The notes: a model not told the origin generated them from the sequence alone. Numbered from the stretch's first letter, positions 8,150 through 18,035 are shown. The stretch is DNA of 57,262 nucleotides from Deltaproteobacteria bacterium (GCA_030262895.1 JAJSZW010000007.1:1-57262), one strand, 5' to 3'. Numbers and translations are program-made.

Positions 8150-9817
8150 TTATTTTACCATTTTTACCCTGTTGTATGAACTGGGTTTGTGACATCCCAC
8201 AACGCAGGTGCCTCCGTTTTTCTTTGAGGTGAATTGAATCGGATAACTCCACATTCCAAAAGGAACCTCGGAGCGCACATGTTTTGCCTGATCTCCGGCA
8301 TGCACTTCATGACATGCCTTGCAGCTTCTCCCCTTCTTTCTGTTGACATGAAGAAAATGGAGGTTAACGGAACCGTTTCTGAAGTTTGTCAGATCATGAG
8401 TCATTTCATCCTTGCAGATATCAGGATTGTGGCATTCAAAGCACATTGCATATTTTTCAGGCGAGTAAGCGGTATAAAATTCTGTTGGAAAATACTTCTT
8501 AAGAAGATCGGCATATGCCGCTCCATGCGATTTGTGACACGCGTTGCAGTTGCTTTCCTTTACCGCTCCATGCATATATTTACTGGAGACAACCTGTTCT
8601 TGAAGCTCTTTGTGGCAGGCAAAGCAGATGTCCTTTAAAGGCGCCTTTAACTGTTTTTCGAAATCGGTTGAATGAACTGTGTGACAAGAGGAGCATTTCC
8701 CTTCGACCACAGAACGATGTTGCACCTTGGCCTTCTTTATTTCCTTTATTAGTTCCGGATGAGTCTTTTGATGACATGAATAGCAAAGCTTCGGTTCGCT
8801 CTCCTTTAGCTGAAACCCAACGTTAGAGCCATGGGCTGTATGACAACTGTTGCAATCCTCCTTAATAGGCTTGTGGCTGTGTTTTCTTGTAAACTCTTCC
8901 AGCCGTTTCTTATGACAGGTTAAACAGAACTGCTCTTTTTTTTCCGTTAAAAGCCCCTTATAGGGCGCTGAATGAGGAAGATGGCAAGCAATGCATTCTC
9001 CCTGTTTCACAGGACCGTGCAAGGTTGTTTTGTTTTTCATTTGCTTGTCGTGGCAGCTAAAACAGAGATCCTCCAGAGAGTTCCCTACAAGCTGAAATTT
9101 TTGAGATGATTGATGCGGGTTGTGACAAGCAACGCAGTTTCCTTCATTTACCGGAGGCATAATTACCTTTTCGCGATATATCCTCTTTTCTTCCTCATGG
9201 CATGACAGGCACAAATCCTTGCCCGACCTGGAAACTGTTTTGGGGATAGATGATCCATGCGGATTATGGCAAAACACACAGATCTTGGCGCCGATTGGGC
9301 CGTGTATGAATTTATCATTTCCAATATTGGTATGACACTTGCCTGTGGTGCAATTGGCTGTTGTCGGAATAATTTTTTTATATGAAGGGGATTTGCCGGT
9401 TATCTGATGGCAGGTGTCGCATGACGACTTTTCAACGGCCGGATGAATATAGTAAGGTTTGAGACCTTCCGGAATCTCTTTTTTGGAAGCAGCAAAAAAT
9501 ATTTTTCTTTCAGCCTTTGATTTTCCGCTGTTAATAATAATCCTGTTCTTTCCCTTTTTCAGTTTTACCGCGGCGCTAAATGCCCCCTTTATTATCGGGC
9601 TTTTATCGCTTCCCAGCAATTTGCCCTTCTTTACTCTGACCTTGACAAAGGTGTCATCCTCCCCTTCTAGAACTCCTATAATATCCACGGTATCTGATGA
9701 GACCCATACATCCTCATCTGGAAAGATAATCCTTATTGCTGCGTTCGCCGGAAAACTAAAAGATATTAAGGTGAAAATAAAGATACATGTAACGATAGAT
9801 GTAATCCTGAGTCTCAT
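8150..9817 (-). CDS. Multiheme c-type cytochrome (14 CXXCH plus one CX4CH and one CX3CH)
   Basis: CDTCH, CTTGKCH, CVFCH, CLSCH, CVACH, CFSCH, CIACH, CLTCH, CNSCH, CYSCH, CSSCH, CFACH, CNACH, CFECH, CKACH, CVVGCH counted by eye; signal peptide. Confidence 0.93.
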   Translation of the reverse strand: MRLRITSIVTCIFIFTLISFSFPANAAIRIIFPDEDVWVSSDTVDIIGVLEGEDDTFVKVRVKKGKLLGSDKSPIIKGAFSAAVKLKKGKNRIIINSGKSKAERKIFFAASKKEIPEGLKPYYIHPAVEKSSCDTCHQITGKSPSYKKIIPTTANCTTGKCHTNIGNDKFIHGPIGAKICVFCHNPHGSSIPKTVSRSGKDLCLSCHEEEKRIYREKVIMPPVNEGNCVACHNPHQSSQKFQLVGNSLEDLCFSCHDKQMKNKTTLHGPVKQGECIACHLPHSAPYKGLLTEKKEQFCLTCHKKRLEEFTRKHSHKPIKEDCNSCHTAHGSNVGFQLKESEPKLCYSCHQKTHPELIKEIKKAKVQHRSVVEGKCSSCHTVHSTDFEKQLKAPLKDICFACHKELQEQVVSSKYMHGAVKESNCNACHKSHGAAYADLLKKYFPTEFYTAYSPEKYAMCFECHNPDICKDEMTHDLTNFRNGSVNLHFLHVNRKKGRSCKACHEVHAGDQAKHVRSEVPFGMWSYPIQFTSKKNGGTCVVGCHKPSSYNRVKMVK

Positions 9818-9849
9818 AATATCCTCCCGAAGTTTAAGTAAACCCCGTT

Positions 9850-9932
9850 AGAAAGGACAGGGCTTTATACCCCGTCCTTTCTATAAGGAATTAAATCTTT
9901 ATTTATTTCATCCCCGCCATAAAGGACGGGGC
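9850..9932 (-). promoter_or_regulatory. Tandem hairpins with mutually complementary arms upstream of the cytochrome operon (attenuator-like, or IS200/IS605 end remnant)
   Basis: agaaaggacagggctttataccccgtcctttct and ccccgccataaaggacggggc; ccccgtccttt (first) is complementary to aaaggacgggg (second). Confidence 0.4.
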
Positions 9933-10126
9933 TTTCTTGCGGAGTAAAAACGTTACTTAAATTATTATAAGATAATATAAATGTCAACCAATCATCAGGG
10001 AACAAGCGGTTATTGTCTTTTCAAGGGAATAACAAGAATACTGCTTTAATCTTGGTGTCTTTGTGGCTGAAACTATTACCTCCAAAGAGGGGGACCTTAA
10101 ATAGTTAAATAAAGCGAGAAAGGGTT

Positions 10127-10425
10127 ATGTATCCTATATTAAAAAAGGCATTGCCTTGGGGAGGCGGTCTGGGCTATGATTTTGAAAAGGTTGTAGAGAG
10201 GGTGTCCATATTATTCCAGGTGGAAAAGGATTACATAACCGAAAGAGGGAGGCAAAAGGACCGAGTCTGGGCCAGGGATTTACTCTGCTATTGGACTGTG
10301 TTGAATTGGGAATGCCTATGGTGGATTTGGCGAGGAAATTTGACATAACGCCTGCCGCTATCAGTTATGCAGTTCAGCGAGGAGAGAAAATGGCAAAGGA
10401 GCAAGGTTACCAACTGGAAACTTGA
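10127..10425 (+). pseudogene. Remnant of a REP-associated tyrosine transposase (Y1/IS200-like) C-terminal region, frameshifted
   Basis: VWARDLLCYW in one frame then ELGMPMVDLARKFDITPAAISYAVQRGEKMA in another; matches the layout of the ORF at 52012-52254. Confidence 0.65.
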
Positions 10426-10694
10426 GTTGTTTGAATATTTAAGGTACCCCTTTTTCCTGAAATTTTGGGGTATTTTGTTTTTGACCAATAAAGCGTCGAA
10501 CTATGCATTTAGGGCGGCGGGAATCTTTCTCATTGCGTTTATCCATATACGTCTATCTTCATTTATTTAGTGTTAAGCGGTTAGATAAAAACATAAGTAA
10601 TAATATTTTTGTTGTCGATCTTTTTTATTATTGGTATTTAAGCGGTCAATCGTATAATTACTTGTTGGGCTACAAAAAAATTGGAGAAAAATAC

Positions 10695-11060
10695 ATGAAA
10701 TTGTACTGGGTTACAACGGAGGATCATGACGAAGACTGGTTCATCGTTGCTTCATCTTCAGAAGAGGCGTCTAAATATCACGAAGATATGGAAGGCTATG
10801 AATCAGGTGACGCAAAGGCAGAAGAAATACTGGATATTCCGGAAAATGTTCCTGATGAAACGGGTTGGCCTTCTGATGAACTTCTGCTTGCGGTGGGTGC
10901 TAATTTTCTACTCAATGATCAATCAAGAGTCGTTGAAATTGCAGGAAGGAAGTTTTGTGAGGGTATGTTGGAAGCTACTCTTAATGAAATTTACGATGAT
11001 GCATTCGAGGAACGTGGTGACGAGCGGCTGAACAAAACGAAAAAGCTCCATCTTCATTAA
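10695..11060 (+). CDS. Cassette-borne acidic hypothetical protein (MKLYWVTTEDHDEDWFIVASS...)
   Basis: ORF lies between R' GTTGGGC (10664-10670) and attC R'' GCCCAAC (11079-11085). Confidence 0.6.
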   Translation: MKLYWVTTEDHDEDWFIVASSSEEASKYHEDMEGYESGDAKAEEILDIPENVPDETGWPSDELLLAVGANFLLNDQSRVVEIAGRKFCEGMLEATLNEIYDDAFEERGDERLNKTKKLHLH

Positions 11061-11078
11061 CGTTAAAGAAGCAGTTCG

Positions 11079-11171
11079 GCCCAACAAGTCCGTTGAAGTC
11101 TGAAAGTCTATACATTTATTTTGCGAAAACTGCGACGCTTACTCGTCGCCCGCTTAACGGCAGCATTAGAA
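11079..11171 (+). other. Integron-type attC site (degenerate R')
   Basis: R'' GCCCAAC complements cassette-start GTTGGGC; ccgttgaag/cttaacgg pairing with extrahelical base; inner stem gcgacg..cgtcgc; R' is ATTAGAA rather than GTTAGAA. Confidence 0.65.
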
Positions 11172-11175
11172 GTAA

Positions 11176-11928
11176 ATGGAAAAGTACAAAGATATGGAAA
11201 GCACTGACAAGTTAGCAGTTCTTATAGACGCGGATAATGCTCAACCAAGCATTGTGGATAGTTTACTGAGAGAGATAGCAAATTACGGGATAGCCAGCGT
11301 CAAGAGAATCTATGGCGATTGGACTGCGCCTGGCCTGAAAGGTTGGAAAGAGGTTCTATTGCAACATTCTATTCAACCGATGCAGCAATTTGCGTACACA
11401 AAAGGAAAAAACGCAACTGATAGTGCAATGATTATTGACGCAATGGACTTATTGTACACCAGTAACTTTAATGGATTCTGTATAGTATCTAGTGATAGTG
11501 ACTTTACCAAGCTGGCGTCAAGAATTAGAGAGTCAGGATTATTAGTGTATGGTTTTGGAGAGCAAAAGACGCCTTCCGCTTTTGTTTCAGCTTGTGACAA
11601 ATTTATTTACACAGAGGTCCTTCGAGCTAAGGCTGATGAAAGTGAAGCGATTGTCAAAAAATCCAGCAATGAATTAAAACAAGATACCAAGCTGGTAAGC
11701 CTGTTACGCAATGCAGTGGAAGCGTCCTCCGATGAAAGTGGGTGGGCTCAACTTGGGCCTGTCGGCAGTAATATAGCGAAACAATCATCTGAGTTTGATC
11801 CGCGCAATTACGGATATGGAAAACTGGGCGAACTGGTTTCTGCAACAAAGCTTTTTGACATAGAAGGAAGGCAAATAGGAACCACCAATTCAAAAGCCCT
11901 TTATGTTCGTGATAAGCGGAAGAAATAG
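11176..11928 (+). CDS. NYN (LabA/DUF88-like PIN-fold) nuclease with C-terminal OST-HTH/LOTUS-like domain; start may be 11194
   Basis: LAVLIDADNAQPSIVDSLL, KGKNATDSAMIIDAMDLL, FCIVSSDSDFTKLASRIRESG, YGKLGELVSATKLFDIE. Confidence 0.85.
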   Translation: MEKYKDMESTDKLAVLIDADNAQPSIVDSLLREIANYGIASVKRIYGDWTAPGLKGWKEVLLQHSIQPMQQFAYTKGKNATDSAMIIDAMDLLYTSNFNGFCIVSSDSDFTKLASRIRESGLLVYGFGEQKTPSAFVSACDKFIYTEVLRAKADESEAIVKKSSNELKQDTKLVSLLRNAVEASSDESGWAQLGPVGSNIAKQSSEFDPRNYGYGKLGELVSATKLFDIEGRQIGTTNSKALYVRDKRKK

Positions 11929-11934
11929 ATGGAC

Positions 11935-12170
11935 TATTCCCCATACTTCGGGTTCGGCCCTTCGGCGGGATGAGACCTCCCAGCTTTTCTATTCACCGGA
12001 CTCGTTTCCAGCCACCACGCCACCATGAGTGGTAGTTTCCTTCGCCTACTATGGCCTCTACACTACAGAACCTCACGATTCCGCCCTTGCCGGGCGTACA
12101 CAACCGCTTCGAGTCGAACCTGAAAAGGCCGTCGTCTTTTCACGCCGCTCAAGCGGAGTGTTCAAAAGAG
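11935..12170 (-). other. Possible degenerate group II intron (class C-like) or other structured RNA remnant
   Basis: Reverse strand GTGTACGCCCGGCAAGGGCGG... and GGGAGGTCTCATCCCGCCGAAGGG; no coding content; abuts where the NYN cassette attC would be expected. Confidence 0.3.
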
Positions 12171-12208
12171 GCTTGCATATTACCATATAGAGTGATATTA
12201 TATATTAT

Positions 12209-12475
12209 ATGAAATATAAAGTACGGATAAAGAAAAAAATAGCAAAAGGGCTAAAAAAGCTGCCCAACGAGGTCAAACAATTGCTGTTTTTGCTTATCAC
12301 GGACTTACAGACCAAAGGACCGATTCAAAAAAGTTGGCACAACTTCTCTCCCCTCGGGCAAGAAAAATATCACTGTCACTTGAATTACAGATATGTAGCC
12401 TGTTGGTCTTGCGCAAAAGATGAAATACAAATTGAGGTATATTATGTTGGCTCTCGTGAAAAAGCCCCATATTGA
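12209..12475 (+). CDS. RelE/HigB-type toxin
   Basis: MKYKVRIKKKIAKGLKKLPNEVKQLLFLLITDLQTKGP...YRYVACWSCAKDEIQIEVYYVGSREKAPY. Confidence 0.8.
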   Translation: MKYKVRIKKKIAKGLKKLPNEVKQLLFLLITDLQTKGPIQKSWHNFSPLGQEKYHCHLNYRYVACWSCAKDEIQIEVYYVGSREKAPY

Positions 12476-12815
12476 ATTGTCTATTCAAGGTGACCAGATT
12501 GATGAATTAATATCTTGGATAAAAAAAAAATATGACGTCACTATTCTGACGGATGCATACTCAGAAGATAGCATTCCTATTGAAGAAACCGATTTTTGGA
12601 AAGAAATGCAATCAAACCGAGTGGGCAACCTTCTTGCTGCGGCACGTCTAAAAGCTGGACTAACTCAGAAAAAACTTGCGAATATTGTTGGTATTCGTCA
12701 AAGTATGATCAGCGAATATGAACGTGGTAAACGTCGTTTAACTTCAGATATGGGTAAAAAGCTCGGTTCCGCTTTGAAGATAGAACATTCTCACTTGCGG
12801 GACATCCATTTGTAA
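12444..12815 (+). CDS. XRE-family HTH antitoxin (toxin-first, HigBA-like order)
   Basis: Overlaps toxin; NLLAAARLKAGLTQKKLANIVGIRQSMISEYERGKRRL. Confidence 0.85.
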   Translation: MLALVKKPHIELSIQGDQIDELISWIKKKYDVTILTDAYSEDSIPIEETDFWKEMQSNRVGNLLAAARLKAGLTQKKLANIVGIRQSMISEYERGKRRLTSDMGKKLGSALKIEHSHLRDIHL

Positions 12816-13019
12816 ATTATCTATATTGCTTAGGTTCGATCCGATACTTCTTTAATCTGAGCCCGACGATTCTCTCAGATGTATCGAGAAGCCTTGCTGC
12901 TGCGGTTATATTCCCTCGGGCGCTCTTTAGTGCATCAATAATTATATCTCTTTCAAATGTAGATATAGCTGCCTCTAATGAGCCGGAAGAAACTGTACCC
13001 GATTCTTCGGCTGTCTGGG
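12814..13019 (-). pseudogene. Duplicated 3' end of the NifA-like activator gene (Fis-type HTH)
   Basis: ~206 bp nearly identical to 15368-15573; encodes [65 protein letters not shown]. Confidence 0.9.
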
Positions 13020-13164
13020 CAAAAATTCTGACCGCACTTATTCCAAAAGTTGCAAGCAAGCTGGAGTTTATTGAAAATTGACATTATTTAGGCCTAATCC
13101 GGATAGACAGAAGATGGGGGGACATGGCTCGGTTAGCTTTCCTTTCAAAAAGACCGGAAAGCTA

Positions 13165-15150
13165 TTATTTATCCATAATTTGTCTTATGTATTGAGACAG
13201 TTTTTTCATGGTGAACGGCTTTTGAATGAAGGCATCACAACCTCGTTCCATTATCCTCTTCGCCTGGCCGTCTATGCTGTATCCACTTGAAAGAAGTACC
13301 TTCACGTCAGGATTGATTTCCTTCATCCTGTCGTAAGCCTCGCTACCGCCCATCTCCGGCATAATCATATCCAGGATGACCATGTCAATTTTGTCTTTAT
13401 TGCTTTTGTACACCTCAACGGCATCTCTACCCCCATTGGCCTCAAGCACAGAGTAGCCCAAGCTCTTGAGCAGTTTAACGCCTATGTCCAAATTCATAGG
13501 TTCGTCGTCTACGAACAGAATGGTACCGGTTCTCTTAATGATTTGCTTGGCTGACTCAACAGTCTTTTCGACATTTTTTTTTGACTCCGGCAAATAAATG
13601 GTAAAAGTGGTTCCACGGCCCTTCTGAGATTCAACATCAATATATCCCCTGTGGCTCTTGATAATGCCGTAGGCAGAGGCTAACCCAAGTCCAGTGCCTC
13701 TACCCCCCATCTCCTTGGTGGTAAAGAACGGATCAAAGACGCACTTCACGGTCTTTTCGTGCATGCCTGTGCCTGTGTCAGTAACCTTTAACAGGACATA
13801 GTTGCCTGGTTTTGGATCATGAAGCTTGCCCTTCATATCCTCGTGGGTAGTATTCATAGTCTTCAAGATAAGATCTCCACCACCAGGCATAGCATCCCCG
13901 GCATTTATAAGGAGATTCAAAAGCATCTGCTCGATCTGCCCTTGGTCTGCCTCTATGGAAAATAAGTTTTCGGCAAGTTCTCGATAAATCGTAATATCCT
14001 TTCTGATCTTGCTAAAGGTGTTTGAGGTCTCTGACACTGCTTGGTTCAGGTTGATGGACTTGACCCAATATTTTCCTTTCCTAGCATATCCAAGAAGCTG
14101 TGAGGTTAATCTGGTTGCGCTTTTAACCTGCTTTTCGATCTTTTTTAACTTTTCATAATGGGGGTGCGTGGAATCCATATCCATAAGCATTAAGGAAGCG
14201 TTTCCCTGGATACCCATGAGCAGGTTATTAAAGTCATGGGCAATGCCGCCGGCTAATGTGCCGATGGCCTCCATCTTGTGGGCCTGCTGGAGTTGGGCTG
14301 CAAGTTTCTTTTTTTCTTCCTCCGCCCGTTTACGCTCGGTAATCTCCAGTACGACCTCGACTGCACCAGTAATGTCGTCATTTTCATCCCGAACCGGATA
14401 GCCTCTGACGACCCACAGTCGCCCATCAGGGGTAGTCATTTTTGCTTCCTCTGGTTGTCCTGTTTCATAGGTTTTCACAACAGGACAACCAGGACAGGAT
14501 TTGCTACGCTGGTGACACATTTCGTAACAATGACGTCCCACCAATTCCTCAGGAGTCACGCCAGCCGATCTACTCGCCACTCTGTTTGCCCACATGATCC
14601 GGTGTTCCGTGTCTTGATACACCACAGCCTCTGACATACTGTTCAGAATGGCCTCTTTCTCCTGTTCGCTCTTTCTCAGAGCCTTCTCTGTGCGCTTCCA
14701 TTCGGTAATGTCGGTGGCGATGTGGATGATTCGCTGGAGACAACCTGTTTCATCAACGACTGGGGTGCAGGAAACCAAAAATATACCACCAAGTGCTTCC
14801 ACTTCCATCTCGCTTGTCTCAAGATGACCGGACGTCAGCATCTTCTCCATGGGACAGCCTTCAGGAGGTGAGCTGGTGAGGTGAAAGACCTCGTAACATT
14901 TTTTGCGCTGCAGTTCTTCTTCCGACAATCCAGTTGCTTTTACTGAGGCACGGTTGGCTGCTATCACTCGGTTTTCAGGATCCAGAATGAAGGCTGGATG
15001 ACCAATGGCCTGGAAAATGCTTTCCTCAGATAGTTGCATGGAGTAAAGATGCCCCTCCGTTCGCCTGCGCCCAATAGCTTCTCTCCCTAACTCCTGGCCC
15101 CTTTTTTTTAATTCTTCAGTAGGTTTTCGAGCCATAGGAACATACTCCAA
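13165..15150 (-). CDS. Hybrid sensor histidine kinase: PAS-PAS-HisKA-HATPase-REC
   Basis: [34 protein letters not shown] domain [14 protein letters not shown]...[13 protein letters not shown]. Confidence 0.92.
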   Translation of the reverse strand: MEYVPMARKPTEELKKRGQELGREAIGRRRTEGHLYSMQLSEESIFQAIGHPAFILDPENRVIAANRASVKATGLSEEELQRKKCYEVFHLTSSPPEGCPMEKMLTSGHLETSEMEVEALGGIFLVSCTPVVDETGCLQRIIHIATDITEWKRTEKALRKSEQEKEAILNSMSEAVVYQDTEHRIMWANRVASRSAGVTPEELVGRHCYEMCHQRSKSCPGCPVVKTYETGQPEEAKMTTPDGRLWVVRGYPVRDENDDITGAVEVVLEITERKRAEEEKKKLAAQLQQAHKMEAIGTLAGGIAHDFNNLLMGIQGNASLMLMDMDSTHPHYEKLKKIEKQVKSATRLTSQLLGYARKGKYWVKSINLNQAVSETSNTFSKIRKDITIYRELAENLFSIEADQGQIEQMLLNLLINAGDAMPGGGDLILKTMNTTHEDMKGKLHDPKPGNYVLLKVTDTGTGMHEKTVKCVFDPFFTTKEMGGRGTGLGLASAYGIIKSHRGYIDVESQKGRGTTFTIYLPESKKNVEKTVESAKQIIKRTGTILFVDDEPMNLDIGVKLLKSLGYSVLEANGGRDAVEVYKSNKDKIDMVILDMIMPEMGGSEAYDRMKEINPDVKVLLSSGYSIDGQAKRIMERGCDAFIQKPFTMKKLSQYIRQIMDK

Positions 15151-15367
15151 GTGCCTTTAAAACAAAAAAGCCCATCGCATAAATGCTGATTAGGTTTTAT
15201 ATGAAATGGATGCCCTCCGGGGCGTAGACCTCTCAGAGCTGTAGGCCCTACGAGCCGGAAGCCTATGTTCAGATGTTCCCCTTGCTCTACGTAGCAACGC
15301 AATAGAGACTATGGGGAGATTTCCCGAACTTTTTGAGATGTTACGTCATTTTGACCTAAATGGTTAC

Positions 15368-15573
15368 AAATTATCTATATTGCTTAGGTTCAATCCGATA
15401 TTTCTTTAACCTGAGCCCGACAATTCTTTCAGATGTATCGAGAAGCCTTGCTGCTGCGGTTATATTCCCTCTATTGCTCTTTAGTGCATCAATAATTATA
15501 TCTCTTTCAAATGTAGATATAGCTGCCTCTAAAGAGCCGGAGGAAACTGTACCCGATTCTTCGGCTGTCTGGG
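15368..15573 (-). repeat. Right copy of ~206-bp direct repeat (3' end of the nifA-like gene)
   Basis: Same sequence as 12814-13019 with scattered substitutions. Confidence 0.9.
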
Positions 15574-16921
15574 TAGTGGGTGGTAAGTGGTAGCTGTGAA
15601 TTACGTGGTCATTACAAAGAAGTACTGCCCGTTCCATACAGTTTTCAAGCTCCCGCACATTACCAGGCCAGTGATAGCGCATGAGCATATCAATGGCGGG
15701 CGTGGAAATCCTTCTTATGTCTTTTTTATACTTTTTGCTGTACTTTTTAAGAAAATAATCTGCCAAAAGAAGAATGTCTGTCTTTCTTTCCTTCAATGGC
15801 GGCAGATAAATTGGAAATATATTGAGACGGTAATATAGATCTTCTCTGAAGCTACCATCCTCCAGGGCCTTTTCCAGCGGCTTATTGGTAGCTGTTATAA
15901 TCCGAACATCGATCTTGATGGCATTAGCTCCACCCACCCGATCCACCTCTTTTTCCTGTAAAGCTCTCAAAAGCTTGGCCTGAGCAGTGGAGTTTAGAGT
16001 ACCAATTTCATCCAGAAAGAGAGTGCCCTCGTTAGCGCATTCAAATTTACCGATCCTTCTTTCTGTCGCACCGGTAAAAGCACCTTTTTCATGTCCGAAC
16101 AACTCACTTTCTATCAAAGTTTCGGGCAAAGCAGCGCAGTTTACCTTGATAAACGCCTTTTCCACCCTCATGCTATTGTAATGGATTGCATTGGCCACAA
16201 GCTCCTTGCCTGTACCGCTTTCCCCTCTGATGAGCACGGTGGCATCGCTGGCGGCAACATGATCGATCATTTCAAAGACCTCTCGCATTTTATTGCTGCT
16301 GCCCACGATGTTGTGAAAGCTGTATCGTTCTTTGAGCTTTTCTCGAAAGGTTAAATTTTCGTCCTTAAGGCGGTTTCTTTCATCCTCCATCATTCTACTG
16401 ATTCTTATAGCCTGCGCTACATTAGAAGCAATAATTGTCAACAATCTCAGATCTTCTTCAAAAGAAATTTCCTCGCTAAAAAGCCGATCTACACTCAGGG
16501 CTCCGCAAGCAAAGGTCTCTATCTTAATGGGTACACAGATGAATGAAATATTGTTTTTCCGGATGTCTCTGCGTGCTCCGGTCCGATTTAAGAATAACGG
16601 TTCCTCGCCTACTCTTAATACAATAATCGGATCTCCATCTTCCACTACTTTTCCTGTAATCCCCTCACCCACGTGATACTGCCCTCTTCTCATTTCTTCA
16701 TCCGTAAGACCATGTGCCGCCTTAATGGTCAATTCCTCGGTTGATGGATCCAAAAGAGTGATAGTACCTCGCTCCATACCCATTCTGGAATGAAGTATGT
16801 TAAGGATAGACCCTAAATTTTCCTTTGGATCAGAAGTTGATACAAGGAGCTGGCTGATTTCATAAAGAACAGTTAACTCCTGTACCTTTCTTTCTAAAGC
16901 TGAACGGCTGGAAGATTGCAT
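15371..16921 (-). CDS. nifA: NifA-like sigma54-dependent transcriptional activator (GAF-AAA+-Fis)
   Basis: [57 protein letters not shown]; likely start at [14 protein letters not shown]. Confidence 0.85.
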   Translation of the reverse strand: MQSSSRSALERKVQELTVLYEISQLLVSTSDPKENLGSILNILHSRMGMERGTITLLDPSTEELTIKAAHGLTDEEMRRGQYHVGEGITGKVVEDGDPIIVLRVGEEPLFLNRTGARRDIRKNNISFICVPIKIETFACGALSVDRLFSEEISFEEDLRLLTIIASNVAQAIRISRMMEDERNRLKDENLTFREKLKERYSFHNIVGSSNKMREVFEMIDHVAASDATVLIRGESGTGKELVANAIHYNSMRVEKAFIKVNCAALPETLIESELFGHEKGAFTGATERRIGKFECANEGTLFLDEIGTLNSTAQAKLLRALQEKEVDRVGGANAIKIDVRIITATNKPLEKALEDGSFREDLYYRLNIFPIYLPPLKERKTDILLLADYFLKKYSKKYKKDIRRISTPAIDMLMRYHWPGNVRELENCMERAVLLCNDHVIHSYHLPPTTQTAEESGTVSSGSLEAAISTFERDIIIDALKSNRGNITAAARLLDTSERIVGLRLKKYRIEPKQYR

Positions 16922-16970
16922 CTTACCTCTATAATAGACGGAAAAAAAGAAATTAGAGCCGCGTCTGTCC

Positions 16971-17039
16971 GAAACGCCGTTGTAACTGACAAACACGACC
17001 CTAAATCTCGTGCGCATCTGAAACGCCGTTGTAACAGAC
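16971..17039. repeat. Direct repeat gaaacgccgttgtaac upstream of the nifA-like gene, 49-bp spacing
   Basis: gaaacgccgttgtaactgac (16971) and gaaacgccgttgtaacagac (17020). Confidence 0.7.
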
Positions 17040-17064
17040 GGGCACGATAAATCAACGAGACTTT

Positions 17065-17227
17065 AACCTAAGTTGAGCGATTTTTTGCGAAGAAATGTGC
17101 TAAGATCTTGATGCAGCAAGGTTCGCGAAAAGCGTAGGCATACCAATGGATATGTTGAGACTTTTCGCAAACCCTTGATGCGCAAGAGATTGGTACAGGT
17201 CGAGTAAAAAATCGCTCAATTTAGGTT
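17065..17227. mobile_element. 163-bp MITE-like element, copy 1
   Basis: Termini aacctaagttgagcgatttttt / aaaaaatcgctcaatttaggtt; nearly identical to 20275-20437. Confidence 0.9.
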
Positions 17228-17237
17228 TAATTTAAGT

Positions 17238-18035
17238 TTAAAAAGCAATAGATACAGTAGCCCCGCCATACACATAATCAGAATCATCGCTATAAAGATT
17301 AACCGCAGCAATATGATTGTCTGCATCGCCTGTTAACGGGAATGAATAAGACACCACAGGACTTAAGGTCATATATTCCGTAACCGGAATTGTCAGACCG
17401 ATGGAAACAAGGCCATCATGAAAACTGCGATATGGATCGTTGGAAGCTTCGAGCTGGCTGTTATATTCAGCAAAATCATCCGCATTGTCAGCATAATAGT
17501 AACCAACTGAACCTGCCAGATCCAGGGTTATGTCCTTAGGCAGCTCAAATGAATGAGAAAGGCTAAAGGAAAGATACCATGACGGAAGGTGAGCTATTTC
17601 ACGGTAAGCAGTAAGCGTTGGAGATAATATCATATCAATACCAATGCTTAAATAAATTTCCTCAGAATCGTTTATACCATCAAGACCGTAATAAATATAG
17701 CCTGCTCCCAGACAAACCGGCCCGAATTCTTTATCATATGAGAGGGTCATATCTGTCTCGTTAAACTGGTTCGAATGAGTAGTGTCATCCGCCGTTGTAT
17801 CCATCCTTGTGTCAAGGTTGCCCCAAAGGTTTAAGCTAAAATCCTTGTAAGACATCGTGATTGATGGCTGAATTACTACACTGTCGTCACTCAGCTCATA
17901 ACCACGCCATACGTATTTATCAAAGACTCCTACATCAGCAGACGCCGTTGGTTTATCTTCTTCAGCCATAACAATAGAACTACCTACGATTAATACTAAA
18001 ATCAATGTTGCGAGTCTTAAGATTACCTTCTTCAT
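17238..18035 (-). CDS. TorF-family putative outer-membrane porin
   Basis: Signal peptide; ASADVGVFDKYVWRGYELSDDSVVIQPSI; beta-barrel-like, C-terminal VSIAF. Confidence 0.8.
   Translation of the reverse strand: MKKVILRLATLILVLIVGSSIVMAEEDKPTASADVGVFDKYVWRGYELSDDSVVIQPSITMSYKDFSLNLWGNLDTRMDTTADDTTHSNQFNETDMTLSYDKEFGPVCLGAGYIYYGLDGINDSEEIYLSIGIDMILSPTLTAYREIAHLPSWYLSFSLSHSFELPKDITLDLAGSVGYYYADNADDFAEYNSQLEASNDPYRSFHDGLVSIGLTIPVTEYMTLSPVVSYSFPLTGDADNHIAAVNLYSDDSDYVYGGATVSIAF

Noticed and set aside
12796-12812. gcgggacatccat shared with the 3905-3972 hairpin arm
   Set aside because: A 13-mer match is expected by chance in 57 kb, it is inside the antitoxin coding sequence and lacks a second arm.
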